From the NCBI GenBank assembly GCA_964454795.1, contig CAYVUM010000044.1, forward strand, positions 1 to 27,007: a stretch of 27,007 nt of DNA. Direction: 5' to 3'. Positions 7,517-15,231 of the stretch are shown here, piece after piece. The position numbers and the translations under genes are program-made. Numbering within the stretch: the stretch's first letter is position 1; every line of letters starts with the position of its first letter. A model generated the notes under the pieces. That model did not search any database and had not been told where the DNA came from. It saw nothing but the letters and a program-made list of their open reading frames with translations. This stretch comes from CAYVUM01 sp964454795 (lineage in GTDB: Bacteria > Pseudomonadota > Alphaproteobacteria > Rhodospirillales > Defluviicoccaceae).

Positions 7517-8167
7517 ATGAAAGCCGCCCGCCCCCGTCATCGCCGCCAGCTGTTGATCGGTGCGGCCCGGATCGCTGCCGGAGTTGCCATGGCCGGAATC
7601 GTTCCGGCGCCGCTCCGCGCGGCACTGCCCCCGACCCCGCGGCAGTCCCGCGGACCGTTCTATCCGGCGACCAAACCTCCCGACTCCGACGCCGATCTGG
7701 TCCGGGTCGCCGGCCAGCCGGTGCCGGCACGGGGAACGGTGGCGCACCTGTTCGGCCGGCTTCTCGACCCCGATGGCCGGCCGCTCGGTGGCGCCCGCGT
7801 CGAGATTTGGCAGTGTGACGCCGACGGTCACTACCGCCATCCCCGGGACCGCGGCGGGCGCGGCGGCGATCCGGGTTTTCAGGGTTATGGCCGGACCGCA
7901 TCCGATGCCGATGGGAGATTCCGGTTCCGGACGATCCGGCCGGTCGCCTACCCGGGGCGGACGCCTCACATCCACATGACCATCGCCGCCGCCGACGGCC
8001 GGGAGCTGACCACCCAGCTCTACGTGGCCGGCGAGCCGGGCAACGCCGGAGATTTTCTATACCAGCGGCTGGGGCCTGCCGCCGCGCGGGTCGCCGCGCC
8101 GTTCGAGCCGGCACCCTCCGTCGAGCCCGGCGCGCTGGCGGCAATCTACGAGCTGGTCATCGCCTGA
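7517..8167 (+). CDS. Exported intradiol ring-cleavage dioxygenase
   Basis: A 216-residue non-haem Fe(III) enzyme of the protocatechuate 3,4-dioxygenase/catechol 1,2-dioxygenase family, which opens catechol-type rings between the two hydroxyls. The four iron ligands are all visible: Y106 (DGHYRHP), Y145 (AYPGRTP), H151 and H153 (HIHM). The early RGPFYP motif at 46-51 and the VEIWQCDADG strand are family hallmarks. The N-terminus has RHRRQLLIG followed by a hydrophobic stretch ending PAPLRA, a Tat-like signal, so the enzyme probably acts outside the cytoplasm. It stands alone, without ring-hydroxylase or muconate-pathway genes, so its aromatic substrate is unknown. An upstream ATG at 7463 would lengthen the n-region by 18 residues and is an equal candidate for the start. 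Confidence 0.88.
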   Translation: MKAARPRHRRQLLIGAARIAAGVAMAGIVPAPLRAALPPTPRQSRGPFYPATKPPDSDADLVRVAGQPVPARGTVAHLFGRLLDPDGRPLGGARVEIWQCDADGHYRHPRDRGGRGGDPGFQGYGRTASDADGRFRFRTIRPVAYPGRTPHIHMTIAAADGRELTTQLYVAGEPGNAGDFLYQRLGPAAARVAAPFEPAPSVEPGALAAIYELVIA

Positions 8168-8274
8168 TCGTCCGGCGGGTCGGGTTTCCCCCGCCTGCTC
8201 GCCTGCCCGGCGGGCGGCGCCGGCGAATGTCGCGCATCGTGTGGAGAGTCTGTTTCAAACGGAAATCTGCAAAA

Positions 8275-8290
8275 TGTGACCGGCGTCACT
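8275..8290. promoter_or_regulatory. CRP-like palindrome
   Basis: TGTGA-CCGGCG-TCACT matches the CRP consensus TGTGA-N6-TCACA at nine of ten positions. It lies in non-coding DNA about 45 bases before the proposed start of a short transcript, a spacing suited to activation. A chance match is possible. Confidence 0.4.
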
Positions 8291-8326
8291 TACGAATGGC
8301 CGGCGTCCGGCGAGTATTGCGGGCGT

Positions 8327-8395
8327 AGGGTATCACCCTTCCTTTCCTCAACGACACCCACCTTGAAGCCGGCCCCGCGCCGGCTTCTTTTTCTT
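8327..8395 (+). ncRNA. Candidate small RNA
   Basis: Inferred from layout only. A short hairpin (AGGGT-ATC-ACCCT, 8327-8339) is followed by a C/U-rich single-stranded tract with CCTTCCTTTCCTC, which is complementary to purine-rich Shine-Dalgarno sequences, and then by a strong intrinsic terminator. A CRP-like palindrome sits about 45 bases upstream and a weak -10-like TATTGC at 8315-8320. The piece could instead be the 3' tail of the dioxygenase transcript, whose stop is 160 bases away. It matches no RNA family I can name. Confidence 0.35.
8365..8395 (+). terminator. Intrinsic terminator
   Basis: A perfect 9-bp stem, GAAGCCGGC with GCCGGCTTC, around a 5-base loop, directly followed by TTTTTCTT. 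It is the best intrinsic terminator in the window on the plus strand and lies 198 bases past the dioxygenase stop, without any open frame of its own. Confidence 0.85.
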
Positions 8396-8733
8396 GCAGA
8401 CAGCCAAGAGCGCTTTTTCTGCGCGTCCGGCGATGGCCTGCCGGCAACGCTCTCAGGGTTTCAGAAGGCCCAGCGATCGCCGGCACCGGCGATATGGAAT
8501 TCCGCTCCGAGACCACACCGGCCCGAAAATCCGGGCGGATCGGCGCCCGCGGGTTCCTCGCCGGCTTGCCGGCTTCCGCGTTCTCCGGCCGGCGGGCAAG
8601 CGGGCGGGGGGTGAAGCGGGCCAACCGGGGCGCCGATCATCCGCCGCCGCGCGAGCGTCAGGCGCAGCGACGCCGGCAAGCTGCGGGACAGGAATCGCAC
8701 GGCGGCGACGCCGACCGGGGTCCGGCGCCCCCT

Positions 8734-10083
8734 TCAGCGCAACGCCGCAAGGCGTTCACGGGCGTCGTCGGCCCCGGGAAACGCGTCGCTCAGCCGCAAT
8801 GCAGTCTCGAGCGCGGCGCGGGCGCCGTCGCGATCGCCGCTGGCGGCGCGCAGCACGCCGAGGTGATACTGAACCTGGGGGTGGTCCGGCAATTTCTGAG
8901 CCGCGACCTCGATGTGGACCAGCGCGGTTTCGATGTCGCCGTTGGCATAAAGCACCCAGCCGAGCGTGTCTTCGAAGTGCGGAATCTCCGGGCGCAGTTC
9001 CACCGCCCGCCGCGCCCAGGTCAGCGCCTCGCCAAGACGTTCGCGGCGATCGGCCATGATCGCGGCGAGATTGTTGTAGGCAGCGACCTGGCGGTCATCG
9101 GCGGCGATCGCCCGCTCATAGCCCGCGATCGCCGCGTCGATATCGCCGCTGGCTTCATGGACCATGCCGAGACGGGTCAGCACCGCGCCGCTGCGGGCCG
9201 GCTCGGCGGCCGCGGCGGCTTCGAAGGCCGCAACCGCCGCGTCAAAATCGCCGAGGCCGGCAAGCACGCTGCCGCGGCCGACATGGGGAGCCGCCCGGTC
9301 AGGATCGGCGGCGATCGAGCGTTGGTAATAGGCGAGCGCAGCCTCAGGGTCGTTCTCGGCCCTCGCGACCTCCGCCAGCATGTCCCAGACCACCGGATCC
9401 CGGGGCGCAAGGCGGCCCGCGGTCTCGAACGCCGTTCGCGCCCGCGAGAGTTCCCCCAGCGCGAGCAGGGCGGTGCCGCGTCCGAGGTGCGCCCGGTCGT
9501 TGTCATTGTCCAGCGCGATCGCCTTGTCCAGGGCCGCCACCGCTTCGGCATGGCGACCGAGGCTGCGGGTCAGAAGCATGCCGAGCTCCACATGCAGGTC
9601 CGGCCGGCCGGGGGCCAGAGCGATCGCCCGCTCCAGGGCCTGCCGCGCCTCCTCATGGCGGGACCGGTTGATCAGCAGCCGGGCTCGGGTAAAATGAACA
9701 TCGGGCTGGTCCGGCGCGGTTTTCTCGGCCAGTTCGAGATGCCGCTCCGCCGTGTCGAGTTCGTTACGGCGCATGGCCACCTCGACAAGCCCGAGCAGCG
9801 GTGCCGCGACCTGGTCGTTCAGCCTGAAGCTTTCCCGGAACGCCCGCTCGGCGGCTTCCAGGTCACCACTGTCGAGAGCGCGCAGACCCCGACGATAAGC
9901 AGCCACATCCGCCCGCATCGGTCGCGGCTGGTCTTCCAGTTCGATGAAGGTCATCGGCGCGGCGCGGACGGAGGCAGGCGCACTCACAACCGCCGCCACA
10001 GCAGCGAGCGACAGCAGACCGGCGAGCAGCAGGTTTATCAGCAGCATCGGATCAGCCTGTTCCCAAGGATTGACGACGGACAT
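8734..10083 (-). CDS. Exported tetratricopeptide repeat protein
   Basis: A 449-residue protein made almost wholly of TPR units. After a hydrophobic N-terminal segment (about residues 13-41, ending VRAAP, a signal peptide or membrane anchor) come roughly eleven 34-residue repeats with the usual W/L-G-Y-A-P pattern, for example DLEAAERAFRESFRLN, RHAEAVAALDKAIALD, DPEAALAYYQRSIAADPD and DIDAAIAGYERAIAADD. The last repeats (DTLGWVLYANGDIETALVHI, then YHLGVLRAASGD) resemble TPR proteins of exopolysaccharide or envelope systems, but that is weak evidence for function. A start at 10047, directly before the hydrophobic segment, is also possible; neither has a good Shine-Dalgarno. Confidence 0.88.
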   Translation of the reverse strand: MSVVNPWEQADPMLLINLLLAGLLSLAAVAAVVSAPASVRAAPMTFIELEDQPRPMRADVAAYRRGLRALDSGDLEAAERAFRESFRLNDQVAAPLLGLVEVAMRRNELDTAERHLELAEKTAPDQPDVHFTRARLLINRSRHEEARQALERAIALAPGRPDLHVELGMLLTRSLGRHAEAVAALDKAIALDNDNDRAHLGRGTALLALGELSRARTAFETAGRLAPRDPVVWDMLAEVARAENDPEAALAYYQRSIAADPDRAAPHVGRGSVLAGLGDFDAAVAAFEAAAAAEPARSGAVLTRLGMVHEASGDIDAAIAGYERAIAADDRQVAAYNNLAAIMADRRERLGEALTWARRAVELRPEIPHFEDTLGWVLYANGDIETALVHIEVAAQKLPDHPQVQYHLGVLRAASGDRDGARAALETALRLSDAFPGADDARERLAALR

Positions 10084-10140
10084 CCGCCCGGCACGACCGG
10101 CAGGTTCCGAAGACTGCGGACATCCGGATCATGCCGGTGC

Positions 10141-10168
10141 ACTATACCATCTGCCCGACCCGGCCAAG
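10141..10168 (-). promoter_or_regulatory. Putative promoter of the TPR gene
   Basis: On the minus strand CTTGGC (10163-10168) and TATAGT (10141-10146) are 16 bases apart, close to the alphaproteobacterial CTTGAC/TATAAT pattern. Transcription would start about 50 bases before the first candidate start codon. Confidence 0.4.
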
Positions 10169-10282
10169 ATCCGATTCGGCCAGCCTCCCCTGGGGCTCAA
10201 GGGTTAAGGGGGGCGGCGTGGACGGAACCGGATCAGCCGGCTAGCGTAAGCGCCCGCACCGCTACCACACCGGAGTCCTGTC

Positions 10283-10822
10283 ATGGCCGGCGCCGACCGT
10301 CTGCTCCATCTCCTGCACGAGCAGGCCCTGATCCGCGGTGAGAACATCCCGCTCGCTTCGGGGAAGACCAGCTCCCTCTACTTCAATGTCAAAGGCGCCA
10401 TGTTTGATCCGGAGGCCATCGCTCTCATTGCCCGGGCGATCCTCGCCCGGCTCGCCACCGATCCGCCGGCGCAGATCGGCGGCATGGCAATGGGCGCGGT
10501 GCCGATCGTCGCCGCCGTCTGCGCGCTGAGCTGGCCGGAGCGGCCGCTGCCCGGATTCTTCGTTCGCAAGGACATCAAGCCCCACGGGACCCAGAGCCGG
10601 ATCGAAGGCCGGTTCACCGCCGGGGCCCGGACGGTGCTGCTCGAAGATGTGACCACGACCGGAGGCTCAACCCTCACTGCGGCCCGGGCGGTGCGCGAGG
10701 CCGGCGGCTTCGTCGACCGGGTGATCACCGTCATCGACCGGAAGGAAGGGGCCGCCGAGGCGATGGCGGCGGAAGGCCTCGAGTTGCAGGCTCTGTACTG
10801 CCGCGGCGACTTCGCGGTCTGA
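10283..10822 (+). CDS. pyrE: Orotate phosphoribosyltransferase
   Basis: Converts orotate and phosphoribosyl pyrophosphate to orotidine 5'-phosphate, the fifth step of pyrimidine synthesis, in the cytoplasm. The 179-residue protein has the PRPP-binding motif VLLEDVTTTGGST (residues 118-130), the flexible-loop region FVRKDIKPHGTQSRIEG (93-109) with its catalytic Lys and His, and the N-terminal LASGKTSSLYFN strand-loop that binds orotate. It is shorter than the E. coli enzyme (213 residues), chiefly at the C-terminus. The ATG at 10283 has GGAG 7 bases upstream. No other pyr gene is adjacent, as is usual for dispersed pyr genes. Confidence 0.93.
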   Translation: MAGADRLLHLLHEQALIRGENIPLASGKTSSLYFNVKGAMFDPEAIALIARAILARLATDPPAQIGGMAMGAVPIVAAVCALSWPERPLPGFFVRKDIKPHGTQSRIEGRFTAGARTVLLEDVTTTGGSTLTAARAVREAGGFVDRVITVIDRKEGAAEAMAAEGLELQALYCRGDFAV

Positions 10823-10910
10823 GACCGTCCACCAGGGTTGTCCGGGCGGGCCTCATGGGCGATCCTGAGAGCCGGGCGGCGATAATCCGGGCCGGCAAGG
10901 CGGAAGTGCG

Positions 10911-11888
10911 ATGATGACAGGTTCCTGGTCGGTCGGGATCTTCTCGGCCCGGGAGGATCCGGCAACGCTCGCGGCCACGGTGAGGGCGGCGGTCCGTGCA
11001 GCGGCGTCCCACCCGACGAGCATCGAGGTGATCATCAACGGCAATCCGGACCTCGCCCGCACCCTTGCGGAACGGGCGAGGACCGAAGGACTGACCCGTT
11101 CCCTCGCGGGCGAATTGCGCGTCTGGCACCTCGCCTTGGCGGATAAGGCCCATGCCCTGAACGAATTCATTCACGCGATTTTTCCAGCGGCCGACCTGGC
11201 CTTCTTCGTTGACGGCAATGTTCGGGTCAACCCGGACGCCTTTGTTCTCCTCGCCGACCATCTCGCCGCGGACCCGCAACCACTCGGCGCAACCGGGGTG
11301 CCCACCTGCGGCCGCTCTGCTCGGCGACTTCGCGAGCAGATGCTGCGGCGCGGCGGCTTTCACGGCAATCTCGGGGCGATCCGCGGTACCACGATCGCCG
11401 ACCTCCGTCGCTGCGGCTTTCGGTTGCCCCTGGGTCTCTACCGGGTCGATTCCGTGCTGGGGGCCGTGCTCGCGTTCGCCCTCGACCCGGCGAACAATAC
11501 CTGGGAGCCCACGCGGGTTCTGGTCTGCCCGGACGCAAGCTGGGCGGTCACGCCGCTGTCGCCTTGGCGGCTTCGCGATCTCCGTGCGCAATGGCAGCGG
11601 ATCAAGCGCCAGGCCCAGGGCAAGCTGGAGAACCTTGCAGTCCAGGAGCACCTGGCGGTCAACCGGCACTCGCCCGAATCCCTGCCGCAAACCAACGCCG
11701 AACTGATCATGGGGTGGGTTCGTGCCTATCCCGCCCGCGCTCGCCGGCTCTGTCTGGCCAATCCCCTGTTGTGGTTGGGTGTCCGCAACGCCAGCCGGCC
11801 TCGCGACTGGTCCGGCGCCGACATCCCGCCCGAACTGATCGCCGTAATCCCCGCGGCCCCCTCGGCCGATGCGCCGGCGGGCGCCTGA
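10911..11888 (+). CDS. Glycosyltransferase family 2-like protein
   Basis: A 325-residue protein with a GT-A type nucleotide-sugar fold. The opening WSVGIFSAREDPATLAATV and EVIINGNPD strands, the ADKAHALNEFI helix (the K-ALN motif of family 2) and FFVDGNVRVNPDA (D101-G102-N103 in the place of the DxD metal site) support this. The metal motif is unusual because the second Asp is Asn. A later GNLGAIRGTTIADL segment would hold the acceptor side. No membrane helix is obvious. The sugar and acceptor cannot be inferred. GGAAG stands 4 bases before the ATG; a second Met follows immediately. It ends three bases from the convergent methyltransferase gene. Confidence 0.78.
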   Translation: MMTGSWSVGIFSAREDPATLAATVRAAVRAAASHPTSIEVIINGNPDLARTLAERARTEGLTRSLAGELRVWHLALADKAHALNEFIHAIFPAADLAFFVDGNVRVNPDAFVLLADHLAADPQPLGATGVPTCGRSARRLREQMLRRGGFHGNLGAIRGTTIADLRRCGFRLPLGLYRVDSVLGAVLAFALDPANNTWEPTRVLVCPDASWAVTPLSPWRLRDLRAQWQRIKRQAQGKLENLAVQEHLAVNRHSPESLPQTNAELIMGWVRAYPARARRLCLANPLLWLGVRNASRPRDWSGADIPPELIAVIPAAPSADAPAGA

Positions 11889-11898
11889 GCGTCAGGCG
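11882..11898. terminator. Shared stop-codon hairpin between convergent genes
   Basis: CGCCTGA-GCG-TCAGGCG is a perfect 7-bp palindrome whose arms contain the TGA of the glycosyltransferase on the plus strand and the TGA of the methyltransferase on the minus strand. No T-run follows on either side, so terminator function is uncertain. Confidence 0.4.
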
Positions 11899-12539
11899 GC
11901 GGAGGGCTTGCGGGCCAGCGCCCAGACCTGAACGGGATACTGAGGTTCGTTCTTCATCGGGCTGTAGAAGCCCACCCGTTGCCAGCGGCTGAGATTGCCC
12001 TTCACGCACGCGCGGTTGCCCCACGAGCCGGTGATCATGCTCTGCCTCTCGAAGCCGCAGTCTTCGAGGAAGTAGGCCATGCCGTCCACGGTCCACCGCG
12101 AACAGTCGATGGGAACCTCATGGACGCGGATCATGAACGGCGTGATGTTCAGAAACGCCGCGCCGGGCTTCAGCATTTCCAGCACGTTTCGGGCGGCGCG
12201 ATAGGGGTATGGCAGGTGCTCGAAAACGTTGTCGGCGATGATGAGGTCGAACTGCCGGTCCAACACCTGGCTGCAGAGATCGAACTCGGGAAAATTCAGT
12301 TCGCTATACGATCTGAACGGCAGTTTCCGCCATTCGTTCCCCGCGGAAATCTCGCAGGCGTCGAGTGTCTCGGGCCCGAGGCCTTCGATCAGCCGGAAAC
12401 ACTCATGGTACATGGTGTACCGGACCCAGTGCCAAGGCTCATACCCGAAACGCCGCAATAGCTGCTTGTAGCCTTCGATGCGGTCGCGGTTGGCGGTGGT
12501 GTCTCCCCCCAGCAACCGCTGTGCCATCCAGCCGAACAC
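11892..12539 (-). CDS. Class I SAM-dependent methyltransferase-like protein
   Basis: A 215-residue protein with the second half of a Rossmann methyltransferase: FDLIIADNVFEHLPYPYRA (motif II region) and the following NVLEMLKPGAAFLNITPF strand are typical of Methyltransf_11-type enzymes. The SAM-binding motif I is degenerate (LDACEISAGNEW instead of a Gly-rich loop), so SAM binding needs testing. The C-terminal part has FLEDCGFERQSMITGSWGN. I chose the GTG at 12539 because GGAGG lies 9 bases upstream; an ATG at 12572 would overlap that Shine-Dalgarno with coding sequence, and an ATG at 12527 lacks one. Next to a glycosyltransferase, a role in glycan or glycolipid modification is possible. Confidence 0.78.
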   Translation of the reverse strand: MFGWMAQRLLGGDTTANRDRIEGYKQLLRRFGYEPWHWVRYTMYHECFRLIEGLGPETLDACEISAGNEWRKLPFRSYSELNFPEFDLCSQVLDRQFDLIIADNVFEHLPYPYRAARNVLEMLKPGAAFLNITPFMIRVHEVPIDCSRWTVDGMAYFLEDCGFERQSMITGSWGNRACVKGNLSRWQRVGFYSPMKNEPQYPVQVWALARKPSAA

Positions 12540-12719
12540 GGCATTGTTCCTCCACCGGGCAGACCGCGCCACCGCCGGGTCGGATCGTCCCGGGCCGCGC
12601 GACGGCCGCCACTATGGCGCAGACCTCGGAGTGAAAACAATCGCCGAGGCCGACGCGCCGGCGCTGACCGCACCCGGCGGCGCGGCGAATTCGTGGGGCG
12701 GCGTCACGAGCATTGCCCC

Positions 12720-14198
12720 CTAACAGCGGCGCGGCAGACTGACGGTCGCCCGCAGGCCGCCGGCGGCGCGGTTGGCCAGGGAAACCTCGCCGCCATGGGC
12801 ACGCACTGCGGCGCGGACCACAGCAAGGCCGAGGCCGACGCCGCCGCTATCGCGCGAGCGGCTCTGCTCAGCGCGGACGAACGGGTCGAACACCCGTTCC
12901 AGGTCCTCCCCGGCGATCCCCGGTCCCGCATCGTCGACAGTGACGGTGATCGTCTCATCGGCCAAGGCGGCGGCCACCCGCGCGCGGTCGCCGTATTTTA
13001 CGGCATTGTCCACAAGGTTGATGAACGCCCGTTTGAGTGCCGCCGGCCGGCCCTGCGCGGCGATCCGGTCAGGTCCGCTATAGCTGACGTCTTCGCCGGC
13101 ATCGGCGGCATCGTCGCAGACCGCCTGGAGAAGGGCCGCGAGATCGAAGGGCCGGGGCGGCTCGCGGGTCGGATCATCGCGGGCGAACGCCAGGGTCGCG
13201 GCGATCATCGCTTCCATGTCGTCCAGATCGGCGAGCATGCGGGCGCGCTGGTCCTCGTCCTCGACGAACTCGGCGCGCAGCCGCAGCCGGGTGATCGGTG
13301 TGCGCAGGTCATGGGAGATCGCCGCGAGCATCAGCGTGCGGTCGCGGACGAAACGCTGCAGGCGCGCCTGCATGGTGTTGAAAGCCCGGGACGCGGCCGC
13401 AACCTCGCGGGGGCCGCCCTCGGCCACCGGCGGCGCGTCCATGTCCAGGCCGAGCCGGTCGGCAGCGGCCGCCAGCGTGGTCAGCGGCCGCGCCGCCCGG
13501 CGCACGGCCCAGACGGTCACCGCCAGCGTGATCAGCGTGGAGATCAGGCCGACGGCCGCATAGCGCTTCTGCCAGAATGCGCTCTCCACGGCCACGGGAA
13601 TGCCGAAGTGCAGCCAGCTGCCGTCATCGAGCCGGTAGCCGCCGGTGAGCAGTTCCAGGGTCAGGCCGCGCTCGCGCAGACCGTCGTCCAGAGCCGCACC
13701 GCGCTCCGGACGGCGGGGTGGCCGCGCGGTCGGCTCCGGCGCCTGAAACCCTTGTCCAGGCTCGGGGCCGTCACCGGCACCCCGGCCGCCATCGCCGCCG
13801 AGCGTGCGGTAGGCGAGACGCAGTCGCGGCTCACCGGTTTGCGGGTCCGGACCGACGGGCAGGCCGGCCCCGGTCAGCGCCGCTTCCAGAGCATCCCGGA
13901 ACCGCCGCGCCCGCCAGTCCTCGGCATCGCCTTCGGCGAAGGAGCGATCCGACCAGAACATCCGCACCCCGGACCCGGAGAGGCGGCGGGCCATCCATCG
14001 CCGTTCTCCCGGCGGCGTCTCCTGGAGTAAACCGGCCGCGCCGGCGATCCGCTCCGCGGTCAGGCGGGCGCGCTGTCCGGTGATCACATCCAGCCGTTCC
14101 CCGGTAGAGACGGCCAGACCGATCAGGTTGGAGATCACCACCCCGGCGAGCACCACGGCGACGGTCCGCCCGACCAGAGTGGACGGCCATAGTCTCAT
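12720..14198 (-). CDS. EnvZ-type sensor histidine kinase
   Basis: A 492-residue membrane sensor kinase. Helix 1 (residues about 9-31) and helix 2 (about 212-232) bracket a 180-residue periplasmic sensor region that contains a Gly/Pro/Arg-rich insert at 133-168. HAMP follows, then the H-box AISHDLRTPITRLRLR with phospho-acceptor H296, the N-box FINLVDNAVKYG (N394, N398), the G1 box DDAGPGI (422-428), VFDPFVR and the G2 box GVGLGL. These are the features of EnvZ/RstB-like kinases. It is 33 bases downstream of the response regulator on the same strand, so the two form a cognate pair. The ligand is not evident; EF-hand genes next door suggest a calcium or envelope signal, by inference. Confidence 0.93.
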   Translation of the reverse strand: MRLWPSTLVGRTVAVVLAGVVISNLIGLAVSTGERLDVITGQRARLTAERIAGAAGLLQETPPGERRWMARRLSGSGVRMFWSDRSFAEGDAEDWRARRFRDALEAALTGAGLPVGPDPQTGEPRLRLAYRTLGGDGGRGAGDGPEPGQGFQAPEPTARPPRRPERGAALDDGLRERGLTLELLTGGYRLDDGSWLHFGIPVAVESAFWQKRYAAVGLISTLITLAVTVWAVRRAARPLTTLAAAADRLGLDMDAPPVAEGGPREVAAASRAFNTMQARLQRFVRDRTLMLAAISHDLRTPITRLRLRAEFVEDEDQRARMLADLDDMEAMIAATLAFARDDPTREPPRPFDLAALLQAVCDDAADAGEDVSYSGPDRIAAQGRPAALKRAFINLVDNAVKYGDRARVAAALADETITVTVDDAGPGIAGEDLERVFDPFVRAEQSRSRDSGGVGLGLAVVRAAVRAHGGEVSLANRAAGGLRATVSLPRRC

Positions 14199-14231
14199 CG
14201 GTGTTGCCGGCTCACGGTTGCACCTGACCGG

Positions 14232-14999
14232 TCAGGGGGCGATCGGCGCCGAACCCTGGCGGCCCGTAACCTCGGCCTCCACGGCGGCGGTGAACATGTA
14301 ACCGCCGCCCCGCACCGTCTTGATCAGCCTGGGAGTCCTCGGATCGTCCTCGAGCTTGCGGCGAAGCCGGCTGACCTGCACGTCGATTGACCGGTCGAAC
14401 GGTTGGGCGTCGCGGCCGCGGGCGAGATCGAGAAGCTGGTCGCGGGACAGCACCCGCTGGGGGTGGCTCACGAACGCCGCAAGCAGGCCGTATTCGCCCG
14501 CGCTCAGATCGACAAGGACGCCGTCGGGCGCAACCAGCGTCCGGCTGTCCAGATCGAGGCGCCAGCCGGCGAACCGCACCCGGCCTGCCCCACCGTCCGT
14601 GGAGGCGGTCGCCAGTCCACCGCCGCGGCCGCCGGCCCGGCGCAGCACCGCGTTGATGCGGGCCAGCAGTTCACGGGCACTGAACGGCTTGGCTAGATAA
14701 TCGTCAGCGCCCATTTCCAGGCCGATGATGCGATCCACCTCTTCGCCGCGGGCGGTGAGCATGATCACCGGCACGTCGATTTCGGTGCGCAGGCTCCGGC
14801 ACAGCGTCAAGCCGTCCTCACCGGGCAGCATCAGATCGAGAACGATCAGATCGATCCGCCGCTCGGCCAGCACTTGGCGCATGTCCCGGCCATCGGCGGC
14901 CGTGGAAACCCGGTATCCCTGTTTGAGCAGATAGCGGCGCAGCAGGTCGCGGATTTCGCGATCATCATCAACGATCAACAGATGTGCAGCGGCGTCCAT
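14232..14999 (-). CDS. OmpR-family response regulator
   Basis: A 255-residue two-domain regulator. The receiver domain has the acidic pocket D11-D13, phospho-acceptor D55 (VLDLMLPGEDG), T82 and K104 (LAKPF). The C-terminal winged helix shows the OmpR/PhoB pattern: SAGEYGLLAAFVSHPQRVLSRDQLLDLARG, then FDRSIDVQVSRLRRKLE, then IKTVRGGGYMF, with lengths within family norms. The Met at 14999 starts the receiver domain directly; a longer frame upstream adds 37 residues without family similarity. There is no Shine-Dalgarno, and a TATACT box at 15008-15013 would place the transcript start at or within a few bases of the ATG. It is divergent from the EF-hand gene. Confidence 0.93.
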   Translation of the reverse strand: MDAAAHLLIVDDDREIRDLLRRYLLKQGYRVSTAADGRDMRQVLAERRIDLIVLDLMLPGEDGLTLCRSLRTEIDVPVIMLTARGEEVDRIIGLEMGADDYLAKPFSARELLARINAVLRRAGGRGGGLATASTDGGAGRVRFAGWRLDLDSRTLVAPDGVLVDLSAGEYGLLAAFVSHPQRVLSRDQLLDLARGRDAQPFDRSIDVQVSRLRRKLEDDPRTPRLIKTVRGGGYMFTAAVEAEVTGRQGSAPIAP

Positions 15000-15007
15000 C
15001 GGCGACC

Positions 15008-15013
15008 AGTATA
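15008..15013 (-). promoter_or_regulatory. -10-like element of the response regulator gene
   Basis: TATACT on the minus strand, five of six matches to TATAAT, ends 8 bases before the ATG at 14999. The -35 region is GC-rich and poor, as for an activator-dependent promoter. The transcript would be nearly leaderless. Confidence 0.35.
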
Positions 15014-15082
15014 GGCCACACGCCGCGGGGTCCGGGACCTTTTCGGTAACGAAGCGTTGCGAGGCACGCCCCTGCAACAAAC

Positions 15083-15123
15083 CGTTACAGTTTTCCGCCG
15101 GCGCCGACATGCCGGCGTTACAG
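15083..15123. promoter_or_regulatory. CGTTACAG direct repeat, putative OmpR-type operator
   Basis: CGTTACAG occurs at 15083-15090 and again at 15116-15123, exactly 33 bases apart, three turns of 11 bases, the repeat period of OmpR-family sites. A further CGTTAC in reverse orientation lies at 15046-15051. GTTACA is also the core of the E. coli RstA box. The repeats sit between the response regulator and the first EF-hand gene, so they could serve both. Binding is inferred. Confidence 0.45.
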
Positions 15124-15231
15124 AACGGGTCCAGCTTCTCCTTATCGGCACAGGGGCATCCAGCCCCGACCTGATCACCGCGGTATCGCCGCCCTGCTCA
15201 GGTTCGGCCGAACCCGATGAGGAGACTGACC

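Larger units (their letters stand above)
8168..8733. other. Long intergenic region
   Basis: 566 bases between the convergent ends of the dioxygenase and TPR genes. The first half holds the CRP-like palindrome, the possible small RNA and the terminator listed separately. In the second half (about 8400-8733) the open frames are short, Arg/Pro-rich and unlike any protein I know; I see nothing else there. Confidence 0.5.

Noticed and set aside
8494..10341. 615-codon plus-strand open frame opposite the TPR gene
   Set aside because: It is antisense to a clear TPR protein, spans its intergenic flanks, is rich in Arg, Gly and His, and shows no recognisable domain. Long antisense frames are expected at this GC content.
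12693..14030. 445-codon plus-strand open frame opposite the histidine kinase
   Set aside because: The kinase motifs on the minus strand are complete; the antisense frame has no domain.
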